Below, one piece after another: positions 41,471 through 49,678 of a stretch of DNA of 49,678 nt (positions are counted from its first letter, which is position 1; each line of letters begins with the position of its first letter). The position numbers were made by a program, and so were the translations under genes. Under the pieces are notes generated by a model that was given only the letters and a program-made list of their open reading frames with translations, ran no database searches and was not told the DNA's origin. The stretch is from Desulfuromusa sp. (GTDB lineage Bacteria > Desulfobacterota > Desulfuromonadia > Desulfuromonadales > Geopsychrobacteraceae): positions 5,001 through 54,678 of the forward strand of contig JAKIUD010000016.1 of assembly GCA_021647765.1 (NCBI GenBank), written 5' to 3'.

Positions 41471-42646
41471 ATGAACGACGTCTTTATTATTGATGCACTA
41501 CGTACCCCTTTTGGCAGTTTTAGTGGTTCCCTGGCCAATGTACCGGCGCCGAAACTGGCCGCACCAGTCATGGCAAAACTATTGGAAAATTCTGGCTTGC
41601 CGGCAGAAACGGTCGATCAGGTTATTGCCGGTCAGGTTGTTGCCGGAGGCACTGGACAGGCTCCCGCCCGTCAGGCAATGCGTTTTGCTGGTATTCCCGA
41701 CAGTGCCGGAGCTCTGACAATCAACAAGGTTTGTGGTAGCGGGCTAAAAGCCCTCATGCTCGGTGCAGATGCGATTCGACTTGGCGATGCTGATGTGGTG
41801 ATTGCCGGCGGCATGGAAAACATGTCGCTCGCCCCCTATGCTCTACCTGCAGCTCGTGCTGGCATGCGGATGGGTGACAACAAAGCAGTTGACCTGATGG
41901 TTTTTGATGCCTTAACCGATCCCTATACCGGTCGCCACATGGGGCAGGTAGCCGAAGAACGAGTCAAAGCTCACCAGCTCACCCGCGAAGCTCAAGACGA
42001 TTATGCTATCAGCTCCTACAAACGCTCTCAAGAATCGATCAAGAACGGGGTTTTCGATGCCGAGATCGTTCCGGTGGTCAAAACAACTCGCAAAGGGGAT
42101 ATCGTCATCGACAAGGACGAAGAACCTGCAAACGTTAATTTTGACCGCCTTTCAACCTTGCGTCCAGTCTTTGACAAAAATGGGTCAATAACTGCTGCTA
42201 ACGCATCTACCATCAACGATGGTGCTGCTTTTGCCCTGCTTGTTAGCGCTGCCACAGTAGAAAAATATGGCCTCAAACCCAAAGCACGGCTGGTATCTTA
42301 CGCGACTAACAGCCTTCATCCCGATATGTTCCCCGATGCACCCGTTGGGGCGATTACCAAAGCACTCAAAAAAGCAGGCCTCAACATTGAAGATATTGGT
42401 CGTTTTGAAATTAACGAAGCGTTTGCGGCCGTTACCATGATCGCAATCAATGAGTTAGGTCTCGACCGCAACAAAGTCAATGTCAACGGCGGTGCAGTTT
42501 CAATCGGACACCCGGTTGGTGCCAGTGGTGCCCGCCTGGTAGCAACACTGCTACCAGAACTTGAGCGCAGCAATGAGCGTTATGGCTTAGCGACGCTATG
42601 TATCGGTGGCGGTGAAGCGGTAGCGGCCGTTTTTGAGCGACTCTGA
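41471..42646 (+). CDS. Acetyl-CoA C-acetyltransferase (thiolase)
   Basis: The 391-residue biosynthetic/degradative thiolase has the full catalytic set: Cys88 (NKVCGSGLKA), NEAFAAV, His347 (SIGHPVGASG) and Cys377 (LCIGGGEAV). It interconverts acetoacetyl-CoA and two acetyl-CoA. It closes the butyrate route and would also use acetoacetyl-CoA from the leucine route. It follows etfA by 25 bases with a GAGG site. Confidence 0.96.
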   Translation: MNDVFIIDALRTPFGSFSGSLANVPAPKLAAPVMAKLLENSGLPAETVDQVIAGQVVAGGTGQAPARQAMRFAGIPDSAGALTINKVCGSGLKALMLGADAIRLGDADVVIAGGMENMSLAPYALPAARAGMRMGDNKAVDLMVFDALTDPYTGRHMGQVAEERVKAHQLTREAQDDYAISSYKRSQESIKNGVFDAEIVPVVKTTRKGDIVIDKDEEPANVNFDRLSTLRPVFDKNGSITAANASTINDGAAFALLVSAATVEKYGLKPKARLVSYATNSLHPDMFPDAPVGAITKALKKAGLNIEDIGRFEINEAFAAVTMIAINELGLDRNKVNVNGGAVSIGHPVGASGARLVATLLPELERSNERYGLATLCIGGGEAVAAVFERL

Positions 42647-42681
42647 TTTAATTAAATTTAGAAGTTATTCAGGAGGAAAAA

Positions 42682-43533
42682 ATGAGTTTCAAAAAAATTA
42701 TGATTGTTGGTGCCGGACAGATGGGTGGCGGAATTGCTCAAGTTGCAGCGCAAGCAGGGCTGGAAGTCTTACTTAATGATATCGATGGCAAACTGATCGA
42801 GCAGCGCTTAGCATTTATCGCCAAGCTGTTGGATAAAAGTATCGCTAAAGAGAGGATCACCGCCGACCAGAAAACCGAAATCATGGCACGCCTGATTCCA
42901 TCGACAGATATTAATGCTGCGGCAGATGCCGATTTTATTATCGAAGCAGCCAGCGAAAATATGGCAATCAAAGAGAAGATTTTCCGAACCCTTGATGGAG
43001 TTGCCAAACCGGGGGTGATTCTCGCCAGCAACACCTCATCTCTGCCAATCACCGAAATTGCAGCTATCACAAATCGCCCGGAACTGGTTATCGGGATGCA
43101 CTTTATGAACCCCGTGCCAGTGATGAAACTGGTCGAAATCATTCGTGGCATCGCCACCAGTGATGCTTGCTACAAAAACGTTGAGGAATTAACTATCCGC
43201 TTGGGTAAAACTCCGGTCGAAGTTAATGACTACCCCGGTTTCATTTCAAACCGGGTACTGATGCCGATGATCAATGAGGCCGTTTACTGCGTTTACGAAG
43301 GGGTCGCCAAGCCGGAAGCAATCGACACCGTAATGAAACTGGGGATGAACCATCCCATGGGGCCACTGACGCTAGCCGACTTCATTGGTCTCGATACCTG
43401 CCTGGCGATCATGGAAGTGCTTTATGCAGGTTTCGCCGACAGCAAATATCGCCCTTGCCCACTGCTGCGCAAGATGGTCAAGGCTGGCTGGCTTGGCAAG
43501 AAGAGCGGCAAAGGTTTCTTTGAGTACGCATAA
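42682..43533 (+). CDS. 3-hydroxybutyryl-CoA dehydrogenase
   Basis: The 283-residue enzyme has the NAD-binding motif IVGAGQMGGGIAQ, IIEAASENMAIKE, the catalytic region SNTSSLPITEIA with GMHFMNPVPVMKLVEI, and the C-terminal DYPGFISNRVLMPMINEAV. Length and motifs match Hbd/PaaH. It oxidises 3-hydroxybutyryl-CoA to acetoacetyl-CoA. An AGGAGG site lies before the ATG. It sits between thiolase and crotonase. Confidence 0.96.
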   Translation: MSFKKIMIVGAGQMGGGIAQVAAQAGLEVLLNDIDGKLIEQRLAFIAKLLDKSIAKERITADQKTEIMARLIPSTDINAAADADFIIEAASENMAIKEKIFRTLDGVAKPGVILASNTSSLPITEIAAITNRPELVIGMHFMNPVPVMKLVEIIRGIATSDACYKNVEELTIRLGKTPVEVNDYPGFISNRVLMPMINEAVYCVYEGVAKPEAIDTVMKLGMNHPMGPLTLADFIGLDTCLAIMEVLYAGFADSKYRPCPLLRKMVKAGWLGKKSGKGFFEYA

Positions 43534-43545
43534 CAGGAGGCAACA

Positions 43546-44328
43546 ATGGGTTTTGAAAATCTGACATTGGCAACAGACGGAGCAATAGCGACGGTGACCA
43601 TCAATCGCCCGAGAGCCATGAACGCTTTGAATCGTGACACCCTTGAAGAATTAAAGCAGCTCTTTAGTGAACTGGAGCAACAGGAAGAGATCAAGGTCAT
43701 TATCCTGACCGGAGCTGGAGGGAAAGCATTTGTCGCTGGCGCTGATATTGCTCAGATGCAGCAAATGAATGCGCTGGAAGCACGTGCTTTTGCCCGACTC
43801 GGACAGCAAGTGATGACCAATATCGAGCAATGCAGCAAGCCAGTCATTGCCGCAGTTAACGGATTCGCCCTCGGCGGCGGCTGTGAACTGGCAATGGCTT
43901 GCGATATCCGCCTGGCAAGTGAAAAAGCGAAATTCGGCCAACCAGAGGTGAACCTCGGGGTGATCCCCGGCTTTGCCGGAACCCAGCGCTTAAGTCGTTT
44001 GATTGGCAAGGGGCGTGCCAAAGAGTTGATTTTTACTGGGGATATGATCGATGCCAATGAGGCGCTCCGTCTCGGGCTGGTGAATAAAGTTATACCTGCC
44101 GAGCAACTGCTTGAAGCTGCCCGGGCTATGGCAGAAAAAATTGCCGCAAAAGGGCCGGTTGCAATCCGTTTCAGTAAGGAAGCGGTCAACAAGGGGTTGG
44201 AGATGGATCTCGATAAAGCCAATGCCTATGAAGCGGAGTTGTTTTCCCTCTGTTTCGCCAGCAACGATCAAAAAGAAGGGATGTCGGCCTTTCTGGAAAA
44301 ACGTCCGGCCGATTTTCAAGGCAATTAA
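43546..44328 (+). CDS. Crotonase (3-hydroxybutyryl-CoA dehydratase)
   Basis: The 260-residue enoyl-CoA hydratase retains both catalytic glutamates, Glu114 in GGGCELAMACD and Glu134 in FGQPEVNLGVIPGFAGTQ. It also has the oxyanion loop KAFVAGADIAQM. It hydrates crotonyl-CoA in the butyrate pathway. It follows hbd by 12 bases with an AGGAGG site. It serves as the reference for the degenerate crotonase at 14481. Confidence 0.96.
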   Translation: MGFENLTLATDGAIATVTINRPRAMNALNRDTLEELKQLFSELEQQEEIKVIILTGAGGKAFVAGADIAQMQQMNALEARAFARLGQQVMTNIEQCSKPVIAAVNGFALGGGCELAMACDIRLASEKAKFGQPEVNLGVIPGFAGTQRLSRLIGKGRAKELIFTGDMIDANEALRLGLVNKVIPAEQLLEAARAMAEKIAAKGPVAIRFSKEAVNKGLEMDLDKANAYEAELFSLCFASNDQKEGMSAFLEKRPADFQGN

Positions 44329-44379
44329 CCACGAATACATAAGTAATCAATCAGCAACTCTCACGATAGGAAATTAATC

Positions 44380-45528
44380 ATGATATTTGAACTGACCGAC
44401 GAACACAAATTGATGCGTCAAATGGTTCGGGATTTTTCCGAAGCAGAGATCGCTCCAGGAATTAATCAGCGCGATGAAGAGGAACGGTTTGATCGCGAAC
44501 TAATGTTTGACAAGCTTGGCGAACTCGGTCTGACCGGGATTGTTTTCCCCGAAAAACACGGTGGTGCTGAAGCAGATTATCTCAGCTATGTCATTGCTGT
44601 TGAAGAGCTTTCCCGGGTCTGTGCATCGACCGGTGTCACTTTGTCGGCACACCTGTCATTAGGTGCCAATCCGATTCACCTGTTCGGAACCGAAGAACAG
44701 AAACAAAAATTCCTCAAACCACTTGCCGAAGGCACCAAAATGGGAGCTTTCGCATTGACCGAATCATCAGCAGGCTCCGATGCCGGAGGCACTAAGACCA
44801 CGGCTGTTCTTGATGGAGATGAATGGATCGTTAACGGTGCAAAAATCTTTACCACCAATGGTGGCGACGCCGAAATCTACATCGTATTTGCACGAACCGA
44901 CAAAGAAGCGAAAAAGCACCATGGCATCAGTGCCTTTATCATCGAAAAAGATACCCCTGGATTCACCTTTGGTAAAAAAGAATCAAAATTAGGTATCCGT
45001 GCTTCCCCAACAAGAGAGCTGGTTTACGATAATTGCCGCATCCCGAAAGAAAACTTACTCGGTAAAGAAGGAGCTGGATTCAAAATTGCCATGCAAACCC
45101 TTGATGGTGGTCGAATCGGCATTGCCGCGCAAGCACTCGGAATCGCCCAAGGTGCTTTTGAAGCCGCACTGAACTATGCCAAGGAGCGGAACCAATTCAA
45201 TCAGCCAATCAGCCGCTTCCAAGGAGTACAGTTCAAACTGGCCGACATGGCAACCGAGATTGAGGCAGCACGGCTGTTGGTTTATCAAGCGGCTTACCGT
45301 GCCAGCGCTGGGCTCTCATACGGGCAGCATTCAGCGATGGCAAAACTGTTTGCTTCCGATGTCGCCATGAAAGTAACGACCGATGCGGTTCAGGTTTTTG
45401 GTGGATACGGTTATACACGTGATTTCCCCGTTGAGCGGATGATGCGTGATGCAAAAATCACTCAAATTTACGAAGGAACTAATGAAATTCAACGGGTTGT
45501 CATCGGGGCCACACTCACCCGTGACTAA
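44380..45528 (+). CDS. Butyryl-CoA dehydrogenase-like acyl-CoA dehydrogenase
   Basis: The 382-residue flavoprotein is of the short-chain type with LTESSAGSDAGGTKT, RIGIAAQALGIAQGAF and the catalytic Glu in IYEGTNEIQRVV. The surrounding thiolase, Hbd and crotonase make butyryl-CoA the natural substrate. The Etf pair is in the same operon. Whether the complex couples to ferredoxin (bifurcation) cannot be decided from sequence by eye. Confidence 0.94.
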   Translation: MIFELTDEHKLMRQMVRDFSEAEIAPGINQRDEEERFDRELMFDKLGELGLTGIVFPEKHGGAEADYLSYVIAVEELSRVCASTGVTLSAHLSLGANPIHLFGTEEQKQKFLKPLAEGTKMGAFALTESSAGSDAGGTKTTAVLDGDEWIVNGAKIFTTNGGDAEIYIVFARTDKEAKKHHGISAFIIEKDTPGFTFGKKESKLGIRASPTRELVYDNCRIPKENLLGKEGAGFKIAMQTLDGGRIGIAAQALGIAQGAFEAALNYAKERNQFNQPISRFQGVQFKLADMATEIEAARLLVYQAAYRASAGLSYGQHSAMAKLFASDVAMKVTTDAVQVFGGYGYTRDFPVERMMRDAKITQIYEGTNEIQRVVIGATLTRD

Positions 45529-45556
45529 CCTATATTCTAAATTGAAGGAGAGAGTC

Positions 45557-46849
45557 ATGGATAAATGGCAAGAGAAGTATCAAGAAAAACTGTTCAGTGC
45601 TGATAATGCTGCAGCGGCCATCGAATCGGGTGATCATATCTGGTTCCCGGTTGGTGTTGGTGAGCCCCATGCCTTCCTGAAAGCACTGGTTGATCGCAAA
45701 GAAGAGCTCCAAAATGTCACTATCAACCAGATTTTGCCAGTTCGGCCTTGGTACTACGATGAAGAAACGGCACCACATATCAAACACAACTCATGGTTCA
45801 CCAGCGGGGCATCACGGGCGGCAGTGAACGGCGGATGGGCAGATTTTACCCCCAACTATTTCCACGAAGTCCCTAAGTTACTTAGAAATTACTGGGCAGC
45901 TGATGCTGTTGGCGTGGTTGTTTCTCCAATGGATGAGCATGGCTATTTCAGTATGAGCCTTGGCTGTGATTATGTCTGGGAGGCTTTAAAAAAAGCCCGC
46001 AAGGTGATATTTGAAGTCAATCCTCAAGCACCACGTTGTTTTGGTGGATGCCAGATTCACATTTCACAGGTCACCCATATCGTTGAATGTAATGAACCAT
46101 TACCAGACTTGCCGATACCCGTCCTGACCGAAGAAGATAAAATTATCGGGGGCTATGTTGCCGAGCTGATTCAGGATGGTTCCACCCTGCAAGTTGGGTA
46201 TGGCGGGGTTCCCAATGCTGTCTGTCAGGCACTGAAGGAGAAACGGGATCTGGGTGTCCATACCGAAATGATCACCGAAGGGATTATGGAACTGTTCGAG
46301 TGTGGTGCCGCAAACAACTCGAAAAAAACTCTCAACCCCGGAAAGTTGCTGGGGACTTTCGCTTGGGGAACAAGCAAACTCTACGAGTTCATGCACAACA
46401 ATCCAATGATCGAGATGCACCCTGTCGACTACACCAATGACCCCTATATCATTGGGCAACACGACAACATGATTGCCATCAATGCCACCATTGAGGTTGA
46501 CCTGTTGGGACAATGCTGTTCTGAGTCGATGGGTTCTAAGCAATGGAGCGGCACTGGTGGTCAAGCCGACTTCTTCAAGGGAGCTAACCGCTCAAAAGGG
46601 GGCAAAGGTTTTGTTACCACTCCAGCAACCGCAAAACGGGGAACGGTTTCACGAATTGTTCCGACCCTGCAAAATGGAGCCATGGTTACCACCAGCAAAA
46701 ACGATGTTGACCATGTTGTCACCGAATTCGGTGTTGCCAAGTTGCGCGGACAAACAGCCAGACAGCGTGCCACTGCATTGATCAGCGTTGCCCATCCTGA
46801 TTTCCGGGCTGAGCTGACAGCTGCTGCGCAAAAAATGAACCTGATTTAA
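45557..46849 (+). CDS. Acetyl-CoA hydrolase/4-hydroxybutyrate CoA-transferase family protein (butyrate operon copy)
   Basis: The 430-residue CoA-transferase is a paralogue of the protein at 22627. It shares YFHEVPKLL, LQVGYGGVPNAVCQALK, INATIEVDLLGQCCSES, WSGTGGQADFFKGA and VVTEFGVAKLRGQT. A GGAGAG site decides the start at 45557; the frame is open further upstream inside the dehydrogenase gene. It probably activates butyrate with acetyl-CoA. N-terminal residues and the glycine-rich loop differ from the paralogue (GYGGVP versus GIGGIP), which fits a different acid preference. Confidence 0.92.
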   Translation: MDKWQEKYQEKLFSADNAAAAIESGDHIWFPVGVGEPHAFLKALVDRKEELQNVTINQILPVRPWYYDEETAPHIKHNSWFTSGASRAAVNGGWADFTPNYFHEVPKLLRNYWAADAVGVVVSPMDEHGYFSMSLGCDYVWEALKKARKVIFEVNPQAPRCFGGCQIHISQVTHIVECNEPLPDLPIPVLTEEDKIIGGYVAELIQDGSTLQVGYGGVPNAVCQALKEKRDLGVHTEMITEGIMELFECGAANNSKKTLNPGKLLGTFAWGTSKLYEFMHNNPMIEMHPVDYTNDPYIIGQHDNMIAINATIEVDLLGQCCSESMGSKQWSGTGGQADFFKGANRSKGGKGFVTTPATAKRGTVSRIVPTLQNGAMVTTSKNDVDHVVTEFGVAKLRGQTARQRATALISVAHPDFRAELTAAAQKMNLI

Positions 46850-46865
46850 TTTGGCATACCATAAT

Positions 46866-46895
46866 GCTTGCAGAGACCAAAATATCTCTGCAAGC
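46866..46895 (+). terminator. Perfect 11-bp hairpin after the CoA-transferase gene
   Basis: GCTTGCAGAGA (46866-46876) and TCTCTGCAAGC (46885-46895) pair around an eight-base loop. The downstream TATCTT is only weakly T-rich. It may reduce, rather than stop, transcription into the next genes, or stabilise the upstream message. Confidence 0.5.
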
Positions 46896-46919
46896 TATCT
46901 TACCAGGGGAGGAAAGACA

Positions 46920-47498
46920 ATGACCATACAGCAACCAAACGCAAAGCTACCCACAACCAATAAAGACAGCTTGGACGAAGGAATTCAACTACTTAAAAAA
47001 CTTTCGCGGAACCAGCTGATTGAAATTATTGTTGATGATGCCAAAAACTGGCTAGCCCACGATGGCCTCTGGTTTCAGGCAGTCGATGCCCTCTACGGTA
47101 TGGATGTAGCAATTGAAGCTGACCGGGCGGCATGGAATAAATTCACCGTCATAGAAGCAAAGCGGATCATGGTGCGTCTCGGTCTTAAACCAGGTGGAGG
47201 TATTCCAGCCTTGGTTGAATGTCTTAAGCATCGTTTTTATGCTCGCCTCAACCTGCAGCAATCGATCGAGGTCACTGCCACCAGGGCAGTTTTCCAAATG
47301 GTCGACTGCCGGGTTCAATCGGCACGTAAACGGAAAGGGCTCCCCGACTTTCCCTGTAAGAGCGTCGGCATTGTTGAATACACTGAGTTTGCTAAAGCCA
47401 TCGATCCACGCATCAAGACCCGCTGTATTGCTTGTCCCCCCGATGCACATCCCGATTCTTACTTTTGTGCCTGGGAGTTCACCATAACGCAGGATTAA
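46920..47498 (+). CDS. Cysteine-containing protein of unknown function (DUF6125-like)
   Basis: The 192-residue soluble protein resembles, from memory, the DUF6125 group. Visible features are LSRNQLIEIIVDDAKNWLAH, WFQAVDALYGMDVAIEADRA, and a C-terminal half rich in Cys/His: MVDCRVQSARKRKGLPDFPC, then RCIACPPDAHPDSYFCAWEF. The last pattern could bind metal or form an active site like that of related hydrolase-type proteins. A GGGGAGG site decides the start at 46920. It lies between the CoA-transferase and permease genes, so a role in acid activation or uptake is plausible but unproven. Confidence 0.7.
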   Translation: MTIQQPNAKLPTTNKDSLDEGIQLLKKLSRNQLIEIIVDDAKNWLAHDGLWFQAVDALYGMDVAIEADRAAWNKFTVIEAKRIMVRLGLKPGGGIPALVECLKHRFYARLNLQQSIEVTATRAVFQMVDCRVQSARKRKGLPDFPCKSVGIVEYTEFAKAIDPRIKTRCIACPPDAHPDSYFCAWEFTITQD

Positions 47499-47523
47499 TT
47501 CAACAGATAGAGTTCATAAGGGC

Positions 47524-48870
47524 ATGCAATATTACCAGCGGGAAGAGGGAAAAGAGCAACCATATTGGCCATTAGGTCCGTTCAAGGTGCGCCTGCCATT
47601 TGTCCATTACCGCTGGGAGATGGTTGAATTCCTTCAGGCGATTGTCATGTTTGTGGTCAGTCTGGCCATGATTCCGTTGCTGGAAAAATATTTGCAACTC
47701 CCCTACGATGTGGCAATCGCTTTTGTCTTTGTCTGTGGTATCGGTTTCATGTTGCCGGCATTACTTGGGGTTGCCCACGTCCCCGGCTGGATCGCCCCCG
47801 CTATTCCGGTGGTGTTGATCTATCTGGAGCAGTTTGAACCGGGTTCAGACACGATCAAAGCTCTGGTTGCACTACAATTGGAGGTTGGTCTTATCTTCTT
47901 TATTCTAGGAGTAACCGGACTCGGTAGCAAAATTGTCCGTTTGATTCCGAATTCTCTTAAAGCGGGGATTCTGATTGGTGCCGGGATTGCCGCCTTAATA
48001 GGCGAATTAGAAGCAAACGGACGGGTTGCACAAACACCGATTGCCCTTTCTGTCGGCGCTTCACTCTGTATTTACATGCTGTTTTCGGTTTCGTTCAAAG
48101 AGATGGCAGCAAATAATCGAATTGCTAAAATCATTGCTAAATTTGGAATGGTGCCAGCAATGATCATTGCAATGGTAGTCGGGTGGTTGGTTTCTGAATA
48201 CCCCTCCCCCGACATTCAATTTGGCTTTACCCAGCCGGCTTTTGCCAAAATGTTTAACTACCTCCCCATCCGTCTCGGCATGCCAGGCGCAGATCTTTTT
48301 CTGGCGGCGATGCCAACTGCCGTAATTGCCTACATCATCGCGTTTGGCGATATTGTCGTCGGTGATGCCTTGATCAATCGTGCTAACGCTGAACGTCTCG
48401 ATGAAAAGATTGATAACTGCACCAACCGTTTACATCTGGTGACCGCCCTGCGCAATATTATCCATTCCTTTTTTGCCCCTTATCCCGGCTTGTCCGGGCC
48501 GGCATGGACTGCCGTTACAGCTACGACGGCGGAACGGTTTCGTTCTAACCAGACCTCGATGCAGTCAATTTACAGTGGTGCTGGCACATTCTGGATATCT
48601 GGTTTTTTAGCATTGCTGATGTTACCGCTAGTCAGCCTGTTCAAGCCCTTTTTGGCCATCGCCCTCTCTTTGACTTTGCTCGTTGCTGGTTATCTATGCC
48701 TTAGCATCGGCATGGAACAGGTGACCAACAGTATTCAGCGTGGTGTCGCTGGAGTGGTTGCCATTATGCTGGTAACCAACGGAGCAGCCTGGGGACTGGG
48801 CATTGGAGTCGTCCTTTATTTTCTGGTAGAGAAGAAAAATCCATTCGGGAAAAGCCCTGTATCCTCATAA
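47524..48870 (+). CDS. Polytopic membrane permease (NCS2/SLC23-like fold suspected)
   Basis: The 448-residue protein has about 12 hydrophobic helices, first at about 35-60. Motifs typical of the uracil/xanthine permease-like superfamily are MLPALLGVAHVPGWIAPAIP, ILIGAGIAALIGE, AFGDIVVGDALINRAN and YPGLSGPAWTA. A cytosolic start PYWPLGPFKVRLPFVHYRW precedes the first helix. The substrate is unknown; its place at the end of a butyrate-type operon suggests uptake of the acid or a related anion. It follows the unknown cysteine protein by 25 bases. Confidence 0.75.
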   Translation: MQYYQREEGKEQPYWPLGPFKVRLPFVHYRWEMVEFLQAIVMFVVSLAMIPLLEKYLQLPYDVAIAFVFVCGIGFMLPALLGVAHVPGWIAPAIPVVLIYLEQFEPGSDTIKALVALQLEVGLIFFILGVTGLGSKIVRLIPNSLKAGILIGAGIAALIGELEANGRVAQTPIALSVGASLCIYMLFSVSFKEMAANNRIAKIIAKFGMVPAMIIAMVVGWLVSEYPSPDIQFGFTQPAFAKMFNYLPIRLGMPGADLFLAAMPTAVIAYIIAFGDIVVGDALINRANAERLDEKIDNCTNRLHLVTALRNIIHSFFAPYPGLSGPAWTAVTATTAERFRSNQTSMQSIYSGAGTFWISGFLALLMLPLVSLFKPFLAIALSLTLLVAGYLCLSIGMEQVTNSIQRGVAGVVAIMLVTNGAAWGLGIGVVLYFLVEKKNPFGKSPVSS

Positions 48871-48914
48871 AATATTTGTCCTGAAACTAAAATTTTTAAA
48901 AAAGGAGAATCAAT

Positions 48915-49118
48915 ATGTCCCTAAAATTTAAAGCACTGCTGGTTGAACAGCCGGAAAAGAAGGTTTTTAGTCGATCTATTGTCACCCGCACCGTCTCCGA
49001 TCTCCCAGAAGGAGAACTGCTGGTCAAAGTACACTATTCCTCCCTCAATTTTAAGGATGCCCTTTCTTCAGTTGGCAACCCGGGTGTGACCCGCAACTTT
49101 CCACGGATATATTTATGA
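48915..49118 (+). pseudogene. N-terminal stub of an AcuI/YhdH-type quinone oxidoreductase
   Basis: The 67-residue frame matches the start of acryloyl-CoA reductase/YhdH proteins (FKALLVEQPE, DLPEGELLVKVHYSSLNFKD, GNPGVTRNFP), which run to about 330 residues with an NADPH domain. It ends at a stop right after the first 60 or so residues. A strong AAGGAG site precedes it. Its stop (TGA) overlaps the ATG of the following Nudix gene, so the junction looks like a deletion or insertion scar. Confidence 0.8.
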
Positions 49119-49678
49119 AAATTATTGATTCGGTCGCAGCTGTATTCTGCAATGGTCATAAAATTTTTACGGTGCGCCGCCAGTCATACCTGAAAGCCTT
49201 TCCTGGGTATGATTCCTTCCCAGGTGGGAAAATTGATCGTGAAGACTCCAGAGCACAACACCCCGTCAAGTTTCTGTGTAACTGGGATGGCCATGCTATG
49301 CATGCACTGGTTCGGGAAGTCCAGGAGGAACTCGATTATGACCTGCCTGCCGAAATTGCCTCAGGGCAAATTGTTTCAGTAAAATATCTTGCTACAGCGT
49401 TAGCACCAGCCACGGTTGCAATTCGTTTTCGCCTGCACTTCTTCCGGATAGACCTAAAAACACGCCCGGTGTTTAGTGTAGACGCTGGGGAGATTGCAGA
49501 CAGCTGCTGGAAAACTCCAATGCAATTGCTCGACAGTTTCCATAAGGGTGACGCCTTGATGGTTCCTCCACTCTATTGGCTATTGGAAAAGTTGCACCGA
49601 GATCCCCAAGGAGACAATTTTGGCGATCTGTCTCCGCGGTTTGATGAAAACATTTATGTCCCCAGGATAGAAGTTTTG
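49115..49678 (+). CDS. Nudix hydrolase, N-terminal part (runs off the window)
   Basis: From the ATG at 49115 the frame is open to the window edge (188 codons). It opens KIIDSVAAVFCNGHKIFTVR and has a Nudix box split by an insertion: FPGGKIDREDS, about 15 residues, then ALVREVQEELDYD. The part near the edge (DENIYVPRIEVL) resembles the linker found in proteins that fuse a Nudix domain to an MBL-fold domain, so the full protein may be longer. There is little ribosome site. Translation is probably coupled to the stub ending here (ATGA overlap). Confidence 0.8.
   Translation, partial: MKIIDSVAAVFCNGHKIFTVRRQSYLKAFPGYDSFPGGKIDREDSRAQHPVKFLCNWDGHAMHALVREVQEELDYDLPAEIASGQIVSVKYLATALAPATVAIRFRLHFFRIDLKTRPVFSVDAGEIADSCWKTPMQLLDSFHKGDALMVPPLYWLLEKLHRDPQGDNFGDLSPRFDENIYVPRIEVL

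Overview
The window is chromosomal DNA from a Gram-negative anaerobe. A Desulfuromonadales-type member of the former Deltaproteobacteria is my best guess. This rests on the zapB-zapA-fthC-rny-ymdB order, a fused isobutyryl-CoA mutase (IcmF), a TRAP transporter, menaquinone-type MenG/UbiE, and an N-terminal remnant of the Etf-linked membrane Fe-S oxidoreductase common in Geobacter/Desulfuromonas relatives. The lineage call is from memory of gene order and families, not from a search.

Region 1 (1-14.3 kb) is housekeeping. On the minus strand lie smc, a Roadblock/LC7 protein, ftsY, zapB-like, zapA, a probable 6S RNA with its own promoter, fthC, rny and a truncated ymdB. A large AsmA-like envelope protein follows on the plus strand, then menG/ubiE (minus), and a Nudix gene with an MBL-fold hydrolase (plus).

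Region 2 (14.5-36 kb, all minus strand) is a long tightly spaced catabolic array. Reading from upstream it holds an acyl-CoA dehydrogenase, a QueG-like double [4Fe-4S] protein, TRAP dctP-dctQ-dctM, a universal stress protein, isovaleryl-CoA dehydrogenase, methylcrotonyl-CoA carboxylase beta, methylglutaconyl-CoA hydratase, methylcrotonyl-CoA carboxylase alpha and HMG-CoA lyase. A CoA-transferase, a one-chain 3-oxoacid CoA-transferase, a second dctP, IcmF, an M24 peptidase and a degenerate crotonase follow. This is the complete leucine/isovalerate route to acetoacetyl-CoA and acetyl-CoA, with uptake and a mutase for isobutyryl-type substrates. The second dctP is part of a 1,077-bp duplication that I find identical by eye. 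It carries the dctP ribosome site, all of dctP and the first 27 codons of dctQ, and lies 12,882 bp from its twin.

Region 3 (36.4-39.0 kb) is a two-component system: a membrane kinase with two Cache domains and a NarL-type regulator. It sits between two copies of a conserved element of about 125 bp (about 74% identical over its first 100 bp). One copy precedes the acyl-CoA dehydrogenase array and the other precedes region 4, in the same orientation relative to each operon.

Region 4 (39.4-49.7 kb, plus strand) is a butyrate/crotonate-type beta-oxidation operon: etfB, etfA, thiolase, 3-hydroxybutyryl-CoA dehydrogenase, crotonase, butyryl-CoA dehydrogenase, CoA-transferase, a cysteine-rich protein of unknown function and a polytopic permease. 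Two N-terminal stubs of larger genes sit in it, an Etf:quinone oxidoreductase-like stub before etfB and an AcuI/YhdH-like stub before a Nudix gene that runs off the window. The two operons share acetoacetyl-CoA/acetyl-CoA as products, probably share Etf, and may share regulation through the conserved element.

I see no CRISPR array, transposase, phage genes, tRNA or rRNA. The strongest candidates for something not yet described are the shared promoter element with its intervening Cache kinase, the dctP duplication with a 41-bp tandem repeat at its junction, and the paired gene stubs.
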